Shown here: positions 9,289-17,198 of the stretch, in pieces | How the letters are laid out: each line of letters starts with the position of its first letter | How positions within the stretch are numbered: position 1 is the first letter of the stretch | From: Xenococcaceae cyanobacterium MO_188.B29 | GTDB lineage: Bacteria > Cyanobacteriota > Cyanobacteriia > Cyanobacteriales > Xenococcaceae | Assembly: GCA_030065155.1 (NCBI GenBank) | Contig: JASJDI010000015.1 | Location: forward strand, 1-39,971 | DNA: 39,971 nt | Direction: 5' to 3' | Made by a program: the position numbers and the translations under genes | Notes under the pieces: model-generated | The model's input: the letters and a program-made list of their open reading frames with translations, nothing else | Told to the model about the DNA's origin: nothing | Databases searched by the model: none

Positions 9289-9708
9289 TTAAATAAATAA
9301 ACTTGGGGAAATTTTGAAATATTCTCCTAACTTTTTGGCTTGTTCCTTGCTAATCGATCGTTTACCATTAACAATTGCCGAAATTAATCCTTTTGAGGGA
9401 CTAATAACTCCCACTAAATCCGCTTGTTTAGTATGACTGACTTCTAGAAGATGCTTCAAAATCTCGTGAGGTTAGAGGTCTCGCCATTCTTTTAGATTAT
9501 AAGTGTTTTCTTCATAGTCCTCAATGAACTTCACTAGCAGACGCAGTAAAGTAGTTTCTTCAGGAGAACGATTCTGTTTTTTGGCAATCAACTTTTCAGC
9601 TAAAGCAAGATTTTGTTCGTATTCTGCTTCAGTTTCAATAATTTTAGGAATAAGCTGTAGTTCATCCAGAAGTTTAAGATAATTTTCTCGACTAATAGTA
9701 GGAGTCAT
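9289..9708 (-). pseudogene. HigA-type antitoxin (HTH/XRE), interrupted by an in-frame stop
   Basis: The upstream part (9472-9708) encodes 78 aa ending YNLKEWRDL and matches the N-terminal half of HigA-like antitoxins (AEYEQNLALAEKLI, then SPEETTLLRLLVKFIEDYE). The same frame, after one TAA at 9472-9474, continues with HEILKHLLEVSHTKQADLVG and a helix-turn-helix ending GKRSISKEQAKKLGEYFKIS, stopping at 9289. This is the expected DNA-binding half. A single nonsense substitution therefore separates the two halves, and no frameshift is needed. No HigB toxin gene was recognised in the 300 bases upstream, where it would normally sit. Restart at a TTG inside the second half cannot be excluded. Confidence 0.8.
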
Positions 9709-10243
9709 TTTTCATTTAATTGATCGCGCTTCAGTTCTTAATCTAAAACAAACATTTACTCTCGACACAATTTCTACATTTTTTCTTGGTCAAGATGAAA
9801 ACTTTATCTAAGTTTTTGGGAACTATATAAACATAACATCTTAAAAATTAAATTAACTACTCTTTTCTACCGAAAAAATACTTAATAATATATTTAATTT
9901 ATTGCTTAGATCGGTAAATACTCCCTGGGTTAATTTATTAATTATTCCTACTGTATTTGTATTTGTTGATCGACAAATAATCAATTTTCTAAAGACAAGG
10001 ATTTTCTTGTTTCTACGGGGTTTGATGGTCATACTGAGCAAAATAATAGGTAATTTGGATTCGGTATTAAAGAGAGTATGACAGCAGTATTTATATAGGT
10101 TAGGACAAAGTATTTTATTTTGATGTTAAGGGCAAATAGCTATTTGTCATAGGGCTATTTTATGTTCCATAGACTTCTCTTTAATCGAATAGCATTGCTC
10201 TATGCATAATTGCTTACACTATGCAAAATATTCTTCCTTCTTT

Positions 10244-10376
10244 AGACCTCTTGCAAAAGTAAATTTTTCTCTAAAAAACAAATTAACGCTCGCATCCCGA
10301 TTAACCAAAACTAAAAGCTAAGAGCTAAAAGCTAAAAGCTAACACAACCGAGATTTTTGATTTATGCAAGAGGTCT
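10244..10376. mobile_element. MITE-like element with 12-bp terminal inverted repeats
   Basis: A 133-base element bounded by perfect 12-bp inverted repeats AGACCTCTTGCA (10244-10255) and TGCAAGAGGTCT (10365-10376), with weaker symmetry just inside. TTT lies on both outer sides and may be target duplication or chance. The termini resemble ends I associate with IS5-like elements of cyanobacteria. There is no transposase, so it would move in trans if at all. A heptamer tandem repeat lies in its middle. Confidence 0.7.
10311..10345. repeat. Heptanucleotide tandem repeat inside the MITE
   Basis: Units CTAAAAG, CTAAGAG, CTAAAAG, CTAAAAG and a degenerate CTAACAC. Copy number in such tracts usually varies between strains. 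Confidence 0.75.
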
Positions 10377-10461
10377 TTTCTTATTTTGACTGCGTAATTA
10401 GTTGTATTTAACTGCTTACTTGCTGCTCAAAAAATAAATTTAATTATCGGAGAAAATAAAC

Positions 10462-11523
10462 ATGAGTATAGATTCTGGAAAAAAAATGCAAGAAGCTATC
10501 AGAAATAATCTTGATAGTGACTTGCGAGCTAAAGATATTGGCGGGCAAGTTTTAGATAGAAAAAAAATCATTGCCGAAGTACGTAAACTAAGTAAAGTCA
10601 GTACATTTCATTCTTTACTAGCTATTCTTAATCATTGGATAATTGTTATAGCTGCTGCAAGTGTAGCGATTTGGTCAGGTCATTGGGCAGTTTATCTACT
10701 AGCGATGATTATTATTGCCACTCGTCAACACGCTTTAGCTATTTTGGTTCACGATGCTTGTCATTATCGACTATTTCCTAATCGAATTGCCAACGACATG
10801 ATAACTGATATCTTGGTTGGTTTTCATTTAGGTATGAGTACTTCGCTATATCGTAAATGGCATTATCCTCATCATCGTTATGTTAATACTGATAAAGATC
10901 CTGAAGTCATGGGAGAACACAAAGACCCAGATACTTGGAAATGGCCGAATACTAAGCTCCATATGTTAAAGATATTTATTAAAGATGCTTTGGGCTTTTA
11001 TAGTTTAACTATGGCTCGTATTATGAGTCTCTGGTCTCCTTGGTCAAGGCTTCATCTGCCAAGTAAAGACGCTGGTGGTATTCCTGTCCGTGAGAAAGTG
11101 GCGTTAATTCTCTTTGCTGTTACTGGCATAAGTGCATTAGTATATTTTGGTTTAGTAATAGATTATTTATTACTGTGGGTATTGCCTTCTCTTACTTTTT
11201 TCAGCATTCTCTTTAAATTTCGCTCCTTTGCTGAACATAAAGTGGTTACGAATGAGAACGAACTTAACAATACTCGCACTGTGATCCCTAACTGGCTAGA
11301 ACGTTTCTTGATCTCGCCTTGTAATGTTAATTATCATCTAGAACATCATTTGTTTCCCTCAGTACCTTTTTATAATCTGCCAAAATTGCACTTTCTTTTG
11401 ATGGAAGACCCAGTTTTTCAAAAAGAGGCACAGTTGTCTAATAGTTATCTTGGTTTGAGTACTGGGGTACTTGGGGAGTTGACTAAAGTCAATGAAGATG
11501 TTGTCTCTGTTGGTGCGCCTTAA
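10462..11523 (+). CDS. Membrane fatty acid desaturase (type 1, three His boxes)
   Basis: Integral membrane di-iron desaturase/hydroxylase family. The three histidine boxes are all present: HDACH (97-101), HYPHH (134-138) and HLEHH (292-296), with His259 in the RSFAEHK segment. Hydrophobic stretches at about 55-95 and 213-250 fit the usual four-helix layout. At 353 aa it has normal length. An acyl-lipid or acyl-chain substrate is likely, but regioselectivity, or a related ketolase or hydroxylase activity, cannot be read from sequence. The ATG follows a GGAG ribosome binding site (CGGAGAAAATAAAC). The gene stands alone, 85 bases after the MITE, which may affect its promoter region. Confidence 0.9.
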   Translation: MSIDSGKKMQEAIRNNLDSDLRAKDIGGQVLDRKKIIAEVRKLSKVSTFHSLLAILNHWIIVIAAASVAIWSGHWAVYLLAMIIIATRQHALAILVHDACHYRLFPNRIANDMITDILVGFHLGMSTSLYRKWHYPHHRYVNTDKDPEVMGEHKDPDTWKWPNTKLHMLKIFIKDALGFYSLTMARIMSLWSPWSRLHLPSKDAGGIPVREKVALILFAVTGISALVYFGLVIDYLLLWVLPSLTFFSILFKFRSFAEHKVVTNENELNNTRTVIPNWLERFLISPCNVNYHLEHHLFPSVPFYNLPKLHFLLMEDPVFQKEAQLSNSYLGLSTGVLGELTKVNEDVVSVGAP

Positions 11524-11746
11524 AAAGTAAGTATCTACCTTTTGTTATGTGAAGAGAAAAAAAAGTAAATTATTTTTTTAAATTTTAAACTAAGTAACTG
11601 TATTGTTTTTGTATCAAAAATAAGAAGATTTACCAAAACTTCATAAAAATATCTTGACCGCCATAAATCACAACTGTAACCTTGTAGGTAGTAGTCGATT
11701 TTACTTAACTACCTAATTCTTAAACTTGGATAAAAATAAAGAAACT

Positions 11747-12520
11747 ATGAATTTGAAGCCACAGATTTTTTTAGGTTCATTGGCTATGGCAATGCTTGGT
11801 ATTTCCTCTGGTATCGACCCTGCGAATGCAGCTATCTTAGGAGAGCTAAGGATTTCTGGCACTCTTGACGCAACTGGTCTTGGTATAATTGATCCCAGAT
11901 TCGGTACTCCAGTTACCGACTTTGATTTTGATGGAATAGGCGGTACTCCCATTGATGGTTTTGGAGAATTCCAGATTGTCGAGGGTACTGGAGTTTTCGG
12001 TTTTACCAACCCACCACCTGTTAATGGAGGTCGGATTACAGATTTACCTCTAGATCCTCCTGGCGGATTAACTGGATTCACCAATGTTGATGACTGGCTT
12101 GCCTTTGGTTCCGAAATTGGTGCAGGGGGTCCAGATCCTGCTGAATTTGATACTTTTTTTAACCTTGATGGTTTTACAGATGTTCAGTATTTAGCTACTG
12201 GTGAAGGAATAACTGCAAGTTTCAGTGCTACTGGAACATTTGACCTTCCAGATGGTACGGTAGTGGATGGTGTAGGAACTTTTAGTGCAGATATTACGGA
12301 GGAAGTTCTTCCTGCAGGTGTTGACACTGTGGATGAATTTTTAGATTTTATCTCAGTTGAAGGAAACACAATTGAGTCATTCACCTATTCGGCAGATTTA
12401 GTTGCTCAAGAAGATGATATAGATATCCCTGAACCATCTTCTCTACTTAGCCTACTGACATTCGGTTTAATTGGCGGTGGTTTTCTGGCAGGGAAGAAAA
12501 AACAAAAGCAATTGAACTGA
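11747..12520 (+). CDS. PEP-CTERM sorting domain protein
   Basis: Exported protein of 257 aa with a signal peptide (residues 1-28, AxA-type site at PANA) and a C-terminal PEP-CTERM signal: IPEPSS, a hydrophobic helix, then a basic KKKQKQLN tail. In cyanobacteria such proteins are taken to be processed by an exosortase and released or anchored at the surface. The mature part is acidic, glycine- and aspartate-rich, and beta-predicted, with a GITASFSATGTFDLPDGT segment; it has no recognised catalytic motif. I chose ATG 11747 over an in-frame TTG at 11726 because it gives a normal signal peptide; neither has a clear ribosome binding site. Confidence 0.85.
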   Translation: MNLKPQIFLGSLAMAMLGISSGIDPANAAILGELRISGTLDATGLGIIDPRFGTPVTDFDFDGIGGTPIDGFGEFQIVEGTGVFGFTNPPPVNGGRITDLPLDPPGGLTGFTNVDDWLAFGSEIGAGGPDPAEFDTFFNLDGFTDVQYLATGEGITASFSATGTFDLPDGTVVDGVGTFSADITEEVLPAGVDTVDEFLDFISVEGNTIESFTYSADLVAQEDDIDIPEPSSLLSLLTFGLIGGGFLAGKKKQKQLN

Positions 12521-13156
12521 ATCTCTAGCCATATTAATAGTTTATGAACTCAGTTTATTACTAAACTAAGCTAAACAATTTGAATATATCGCGGATATTA
12601 ACCTAATCTATCAATCCTAATTGATTACCGCGATTTTTTATTGTTTGGATTGTGGACAAAAAGTATTGGTAACAATTTAAGCTTGAAAGCAAGTTTTCAA
12701 GAGGGATTGGGAAGAAGATTGCAAGAAAAACTGGTTGGAACCGCTCTGTTTGTCTGGAAAGGGAGCAACTATTAGCCTTTGATTACCTGAGTTTGATGTA
12801 AGAAAAACAGTTACAATCCTGATAGAACAAAAACTGCAGAGACTAGGGTCAATTACTTGCTCTTAATGAGAAGAAACGAGCGCAGCTAAATTAAATAAAT
12901 TATCAGCTGATGTTACACAGCTAAACGAGATTTCAATAGTTTCAGTAATTAGTTTTGAAAGAAATATTAATGGTTTCAGTCTTGAAGTGCGTAACATCAG
13001 TTATCAGATACGCTCTTAAAAAAAGAGAAGTTCTGTAGATTTTTCTGGCTTGAATTCTTCAGATAATAAATCGATTTCTTAACGAGAACAATTAAGCAAT
13101 AGTTTTTTCTTTTGATGAGTATAAGCAATCAAGCCTATAGGCTTTTATTTTAACCC
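12521..13156. other. Intergenic region between convergent genes
   Basis: A 636-base gap. Besides the terminator it holds a widely spaced perfect 10-bp inverted repeat, CTGATGTTAC (12907-12916) and GTAACATCAG (12991-13000). A 14-bp palindrome AAGCCTATAGGCTT lies at 13131-13144, 12 bases beyond the stop of the minus-strand acyltransferase-like gene, and could help end its transcript. No coding frame was supported. Confidence 0.4.
12588..12639 (+). terminator. Probable rho-independent terminator after the PEP-CTERM gene
   Basis: Outer stem ATCGCGG (12588-12594) with CCGCGAT (12628-12634), followed directly by a T-run to 12639. An inner stem TAATC/GATTA shortens the loop, leaving a 9-base bulge. 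Confidence 0.65.
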
Positions 13157-13936
13157 TTATTTAGCATAAACCACAGCCCCACTTTCTGCTTTATTCCAAT
13201 TTTGCGGAAAAGTCGAATAACTCAAACATCCTGCTCTAACTCCAGCAAAATAAGAACTTTCTATCTTCGTTGTGGGTAAATAATTTAGATATGAAGCACA
13301 GGCATTAATTGTTTGGATATTATTAGGAGCTAAATAGTAGAGTCTTGGTGATTTTTCCCTCGCCCAATAATTATCATTGGGTACTTTTCCTTGAGGGTTT
13401 CGCCGAATCTCATTACGAAAAAATGGTAAACGCAAGCTCTTACTCAAAATGCGGATTAAATAATCGTGTTGAACCGTTACTAAAAAATTTATATCCTCTA
13501 GACAACAGATTAAATGTATGCCTAATATTAAGGTCATCATTGTTGGTCGTCTTAGTTCTTTAGGAATATCTTGCGCCATTGCCAAAGAAGAAATTTCAGC
13601 AATCTTAGAATGATGAGAACTTTTATAATCTTGCCAATGCCTTTCTCCAAAAAAAACTTCACTCTTTAATAAAGATTTTTCAGAGTGTTTAAACTGAATA
13701 TTTAAATTACCCAGTGCTTTTCCATTTCGACAAACTACCACGGCATAATCATTGCCATCTAGTAAATTCTCTGTACCCCATATTTGACGATAGACATTTT
13801 CAGCCAAACTTCTCCCTTGATTATAAAGTGTAGTCCCCTTAAGGGCTAAATGGACTTCTAATAATGATGGCATCGATTTAACATAAGTTGTTTCTGGTTC
13901 TGGACAGCACTGATTGCAATTCAACTCGTCGAACAT
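13157..13936 (-). CDS. GNAT-fold N-acyltransferase-like protein (FeeM / AHL-synthase type)
   Basis: A 259-aa soluble protein with the layout of the autoinducer-synthase branch of GNAT-fold enzymes: an early VYRQIWG segment, an AVVVCRNGKALGNLNI beta pair, the key KIAEISSLAMAQD strand (about 111-123), an RRPTMMTLILGIHLI helix, and a VTVQHDYLIRILSKSL segment before the last strand. These match the EvsRLAv and following helices of FeeM-like long-chain N-acyl synthases only loosely, so substrate and activity are unknown. The N-terminus has a cysteine pair (CNQCC). The ATG follows a GGGAG ribosome binding site. It stands alone between a PEP-CTERM gene and a two-component operon. Confidence 0.55.
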   Translation of the reverse strand: MFDELNCNQCCPEPETTYVKSMPSLLEVHLALKGTTLYNQGRSLAENVYRQIWGTENLLDGNDYAVVVCRNGKALGNLNIQFKHSEKSLLKSEVFFGERHWQDYKSSHHSKIAEISSLAMAQDIPKELRRPTMMTLILGIHLICCLEDINFLVTVQHDYLIRILSKSLRLPFFRNEIRRNPQGKVPNDNYWAREKSPRLYYLAPNNIQTINACASYLNYLPTTKIESSYFAGVRAGCLSYSTFPQNWNKAESGAVVYAK

Positions 13937-14418
13937 TTAGATTGGATACTCCCTAGAGAAAAAAACACTAATAGATTACATGATTAGACATACAAAGGTA
14001 TGTCTTTTAATTTACAAAAAACCCTGTAATTTAACAGTGCAGTTTTTTAACCTTACTTAGGTTAAAAAATTAAAATGGCTTAGTATATTTGTTTGAACGA
14101 ACTGTCGATCGACTACGGACACTATATAGCTGTGTAAAAGGCAAATTTTTTATAATGAAATGCTTAATAAAAGTGACATCTCTTTATCTCGATCTATGGC
14201 AATAGACATAACATATTTATCGCCATATTTATCAAGAAAAATAAATAATTTTTATCATGCCACCAAGAGAATAATTTACAAAGGTTAAAAATAAGATAAG
14301 GATATGAGGATATTTTGATACAAGCTATTTAAGTCGTCAAGCAAGATTATATTCATTGTTCAAAATGTGTAAAAGAAAACAAACTGTTTCAAAGTTTGAT
14401 AATTGTTTGGTAGTCTAG

Positions 14419-14447
14419 TTTACTTTAGTGGACATTACTAAAGTAAA
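14419..14447. repeat. 11-bp perfect inverted repeat (hairpin)
   Basis: Arms TTTACTTTAGT and ACTAAAGTAAA around loop GGACATT. It has no clear T-tract on either strand, so a terminator role is less likely than an operator or RNA structure. Confidence 0.6.
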
Positions 14448-14472
14448 TAATAATAAAGAACAGTTATAAGAA

Positions 14473-14500
14473 TAAAAAATCACTACTTATATCTGTAGTG
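14473..14500 (-). terminator. Rho-independent terminator of the two-component operon
   Basis: On the minus strand: stem CACTAC/GTAGTG with an 8-base loop, followed by ATTTTTTATT. It lies about 90 bases beyond the kinase stop codon, as expected for the RR-HK transcript. Confidence 0.6.
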
Positions 14501-14531
14501 TAATTTATCTTTTAGATATGATTAATTAATA

Positions 14532-14577
14532 AATAATAAAGAGAAAATCTAGAGAATAATAAAGAGAAGATTTAGAG
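14532..14577. repeat. 23-bp tandem duplication with two mismatches
   Basis: Two adjacent copies of a 23-base unit beginning AATAATAAAGAGAA (14532-14554 and 14555-14577) differ at two positions, both transitions. It sits just downstream of the kinase stop codon. Confidence 0.8.
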
Positions 14578-14591
14578 AATATATTTTGCGA

Positions 14592-15872
14592 TCAAATGTC
14601 AGCTTTTTGTGCCAAAACTGGAATACGTACTTGAAAACAACTACCCTTATTTATTTGACTAGTGACTGTAATTTTACCACCGTGACTTTGAGCGATCGCA
14701 CTAGCAATAGCCAAACCCAAACCTGTACCACCCTCTCTACGAGTACGAGCCTTATCTGCACGCCAAAAGCGATCGAAAACAAAAGGAATTTGCTCGGGAG
14801 CAATACCAATACCACTATCTTCAACATTGACTAAAGAAAAGCGGTTTTGCTTGCTTAAACTAACATTCACCTTCCCCCCTGAAGGAGTGTATTGCAGAGC
14901 ATTTTCAATTAAATTAGAAAATAAACGATTTAATTGAGATAGATCGCCAAAAATATAAATATCTGGTCTTAATTCGTATTTAAGAGTAATATTCTTTTCC
15001 TGAGCTATAGGTTCTAACAAAACAACTAAATCTTGTAAAACTTTGTTGAGAGCAATTTTAGTTCTTTTGCGAGCAGGAACATCTGTAGCATTATCAGTAC
15101 GAGCCAAAAAGAGTAAATCTCCAATTAACTGACCCATTTGTGTAGTTGCACTAGAAATAGCTGATAATTTCTTAGCATCCTTAGGGTGAATCCTCTCAGG
15201 ATGGCACTGCATTACGTCAACGGATGCTTTAATAGCTGTTACTGGTCCTCTTAATTCATGGGAAGCATCAGCAGTAAATTGTTTAAGTTTATTGAAACTT
15301 GCTTCTATCGGTTCGATCGCTTTGCGAGTCAACCAGAAACCACCCAGTCCGATTAAAATTAAGGTACTCATTCCGCCAAAAATAAGCACCCAAAAAAGCT
15401 GGCTTTTAATAGTATATATTTCTTCTAGAGATTGACTTGCACGGATATAACCTTCAGGACGATCTAACGAACTATCAGTAAAGACGGATATAGTTAATGT
15501 CCGTACAGGAATATTGGTTTCTGGGTCAGGAAAAGTCCAAAAACCAAGTTCAAGAGATGACTCTAAATTAATCGTTCCTCTCCTAGCTAAAAGCTTTCCC
15601 CGATTATCAAACCATTCTAAGCTTTGACTATCGCGGTTAAAAATATCCCGCCAGGGTACGATATCAACCTGATTAACATAGTTGCTTCCCCTAGACTTAA
15701 CCTGAGTGAAAGAAGGGGTAGCTGCTTGAGCAAGAGTACGTAGTTTTTTATCTAGTTGGCTATACATACTCTGACTAAAAAAAACATATACTCCAGCACC
15801 AAATATACCTAAAATGGCAGCCATAACTGTTAAATAGGATAAGAGTAAACGCCAACGTAAACCTCGAAACAT
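14592..15872 (-). CDS. Two-component sensor histidine kinase (RppB/NrsS-like architecture)
   Basis: Membrane histidine kinase of 426 aa: transmembrane helix at about 10-32, an extracytoplasmic sensor domain of about 125 residues, a second helix at about 160-181, a short linker, then HisKA with phospho-acceptor His205 in FTADASHELRGPV. The HATPase shows the N box (NRLFSNLIENALQYTP), G1 (VEDSGIGIAP), an F box (VFDRFWRAD) and G2 (GTGLGLAIASAIAQSHGG). The ligand is not evident; related RppB/NrsS kinases respond to redox state or metals. It follows the regulator gene in the same direction with a 241-base gap that carries a small palindrome (15970-15987). Confidence 0.93.
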   Translation of the reverse strand: MFRGLRWRLLLSYLTVMAAILGIFGAGVYVFFSQSMYSQLDKKLRTLAQAATPSFTQVKSRGSNYVNQVDIVPWRDIFNRDSQSLEWFDNRGKLLARRGTINLESSLELGFWTFPDPETNIPVRTLTISVFTDSSLDRPEGYIRASQSLEEIYTIKSQLFWVLIFGGMSTLILIGLGGFWLTRKAIEPIEASFNKLKQFTADASHELRGPVTAIKASVDVMQCHPERIHPKDAKKLSAISSATTQMGQLIGDLLFLARTDNATDVPARKRTKIALNKVLQDLVVLLEPIAQEKNITLKYELRPDIYIFGDLSQLNRLFSNLIENALQYTPSGGKVNVSLSKQNRFSLVNVEDSGIGIAPEQIPFVFDRFWRADKARTRREGGTGLGLAIASAIAQSHGGKITVTSQINKGSCFQVRIPVLAQKADI

Positions 15873-15969
15873 ATTGAAATTAAATTTAGGTGAATAAATA
15901 TTAAATTTGTTGCCAAAGTAAATCTTATATTAAAGTCGGTAACTTGCTCCTCACTACTCATCCCGTGAA

Positions 15970-15987
15970 GACGTTTCTTGAAACGTC
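15970..15987. repeat. Short palindromic element between RR and HK genes
   Basis: GACGTTT-CTTG-AAACGTC forms a perfect 7-bp stem-loop. I associate the ACGTTTC/GAAACGT core with dispersed palindromes common in cyanobacterial spacers. It could attenuate kinase expression relative to the regulator; no T-run follows it. Confidence 0.6.
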
Positions 15988-16113
15988 CTCTACCCACTCA
16001 ATACTAGCTACTTTACTCAAACAAAGATTTTCTGGAATTACTCTTGTACAAAAGTCCCAGATCACATCTTTCCTGAACTTCTGAACTTCAGCAACTCCTG
16101 AACTCCTAAAGAT

Positions 16114-16794
16114 CTATTGTGGCTCTTCTTTGAGACGATAACCTAAACCATAGACTGTTTCAATTAAGTCATGAGGAGCTCCTGCTGATTCTAGTTTTTG
16201 TCTTAATCCTCTAATATGAGCTTTAACGGTTGCTTCTTCTGGTACTTGTTCAAATGACCAAAGATGTTCTAGAATTTGCGCTCGACTGAATACTCGACGA
16301 CCATTACGTAAAAAGAATTCTAACAACTTGTATTCTTTAGGGCTTAAAGAAAGTAGATTGTCTTGATAAAAAACCTCGCAAGTACTGGGGTCTAATTTCA
16401 ATTCTCCCCAAGTTAGCACAGGAGGTAAAGTGGAATTACCTCGACGCAATAATGCCCGAATACGTGCGGATAATTCTTCTAATTCAAAAGGCTTGACTAA
16501 ATAATCATCTGCTCCTGCATCTAAACCTTCTATCTTGTTATTGAGAGTATCTTTAGCAGTTAACATTAAAATCGGAGTATCGTGACCCTTAGAGCGTAAC
16601 TTTTGACAAAGAGTAATACCATCTATTTTGGGCAGCATAACATCTAACAAAATTAGATCGTAAGTAAATACATCTAATAAATCCCAGGCAGCTTCGCCAT
16701 CATAAGCAGCTTCTACTGCATAATGTTGATCCGCTAAATATTCAGTGACTGCATCACTGATTCTTTCGTCGTCTTCTACTACTAAAATTTTCAT
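16114..16794 (-). CDS. OmpR/PhoB-family response regulator (RppA/NrsR-like)
   Basis: A 226-aa response regulator. The receiver domain has acidic Asp8/Asp9, phospho-acceptor Asp51 in LILLDVMLP, Thr79 in LMLTAKD and Lys101 in YLVKPF. The C-terminal winged helix covers about 128-222 with LSPKEYKLLEFFLRNGRRVF and a recognition region VKAHIRGLRQKLESAG. It probably controls its own operon: a direct repeat with 11-bp spacing, typical of this family, lies about 100 bases upstream. It is the first gene of the RR-HK operon. Confidence 0.95.
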   Translation of the reverse strand: MKILVVEDDERISDAVTEYLADQHYAVEAAYDGEAAWDLLDVFTYDLILLDVMLPKIDGITLCQKLRSKGHDTPILMLTAKDTLNNKIEGLDAGADDYLVKPFELEELSARIRALLRRGNSTLPPVLTWGELKLDPSTCEVFYQDNLLSLSPKEYKLLEFFLRNGRRVFSRAQILEHLWSFEQVPEEATVKAHIRGLRQKLESAGAPHDLIETVYGLGYRLKEEPQ

Positions 16795-16895
16795 GAGTTT
16801 GTATCACCTAAGTTTACGTTATTGATTAAGCTATAACATTCTGCTCTCTCATGCAAAGTTTTTAAGAAGTATGATGTTTGCATGAAGTGTTACAC

Positions 16896-16913
16896 AAAGT
16901 TTGTATAAAGTTT
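16896..16913. promoter_or_regulatory. Candidate response-regulator binding site (AAAGTTT-N4-AAAGTTT)
   Basis: Two identical heptamers AAAGTTT at 16896-16902 and 16907-16913 are separated by GTAT, an 11-bp period that matches the tandem half-sites bound by OmpR/PhoB-type regulators. A third AAAGTTT lies at 16855-16861. An inverted repeat CATGCAAA/TTTGCATG (16850-16857, 16877-16884) lies between these and the regulator start codon. The assignment is inferred from spacing and position. Confidence 0.5.
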
Positions 16914-16992
16914 ACAAAAAGCGGATCGGTATGAACCATAATTTAATAAAGGTTCAATGACTGTGATCTCGATCAAATCGCTAGGAGTAAAC

Positions 16993-17106
16993 ATGGATGA
17001 AATTATGCTGCAATCATTAGATAGCTGGAAACGGCAGAAAAAACCTGAATTTTTCCCCTGTTACCGAAGAGCAAATAACTGCATAATCCTAACAAATGAA
17101 CTGTAA
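16993..17106 (+). CDS. Possible small protein, 37 aa, divergent from the regulator
   Basis: A short frame starting ATGGATGAAATTATG, five bases after a perfect AGGAG (16983-16987). The product starts MDEIMLQSLDSWKRQKKPEF and has a basic middle and two cysteines. No family was recognised. The good ribosome binding site and the position opposite the regulator promoter are the only support; it may also be the remnant 5' end of a lost gene. Confidence 0.3.
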   Translation: MDEIMLQSLDSWKRQKKPEFFPCYRRANNCIILTNEL

Positions 17107-17170
17107 ACAAGAAGAAAAAAGAAATAGATAAGCTTACCAGTCACAAAGGAGTAAAAATTGGATCGATCGA

Positions 17171-17198
17171 TATTTATTATTTATTATTTATTATTTAT
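17171..17198. repeat. Heptanucleotide tandem repeat (TATTTAT) x4
   Basis: Four exact TATTTAT units, immediately preceded by GATCGATCGA. It is the fourth heptamer tract in the first 17.2 kb. Confidence 0.85.

Larger units (their letters stand above)
9709..10461. other. Non-coding interval holding a MITE and palindromes
   Basis: A 753-base AT-rich stretch between the broken antitoxin gene and the desaturase. It contains a 14-bp palindrome CAAATAGCTATTTG at 10133-10146 and the MITE-like element at 10244-10376. A 59-62 codon minus-strand frame (9853-10041) lacks a ribosome binding site and recognisable homology and was not called. Confidence 0.5.
13937..14591. other. Intergenic region rich in hairpins and a tandem duplication
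   Basis: A 655-base AT-rich gap without a supported gene. It holds perfect hairpins at 14043-14069 (TTTTTTAACC/GGTTAAAAAA, 7-base loop) and 14419-14447 (TTTACTTTAGT/ACTAAAGTAAA, loop GGACATT), the kinase terminator at 14473-14500, and a 23-bp tandem duplication at 14532-14577. Confidence 0.55.

Noticed and set aside
9853..10041. Minus-strand frame of 59-62 codons upstream of the broken antitoxin gene
   Set aside because: No ribosome binding site, no recognisable family, and the AT-rich region yields such frames by chance. It does not resemble HigB.
11713..12384. Minus-strand frames opposite the PEP-CTERM gene
   Set aside because: Proline- and serine-rich shadows of the glycine/aspartate-rich plus-strand gene, which has both a signal peptide and a PEP-CTERM tail.
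12641..12775. Open frame of about 44 codons following the terminator of the PEP-CTERM gene
   Set aside because: No ATG, no ribosome binding site, no family resemblance.
137..17198. Heptamer tandem repeats considered as a CRISPR array
   Set aside because: Units are contiguous 7-mers with no spacers, and no cas gene is present.
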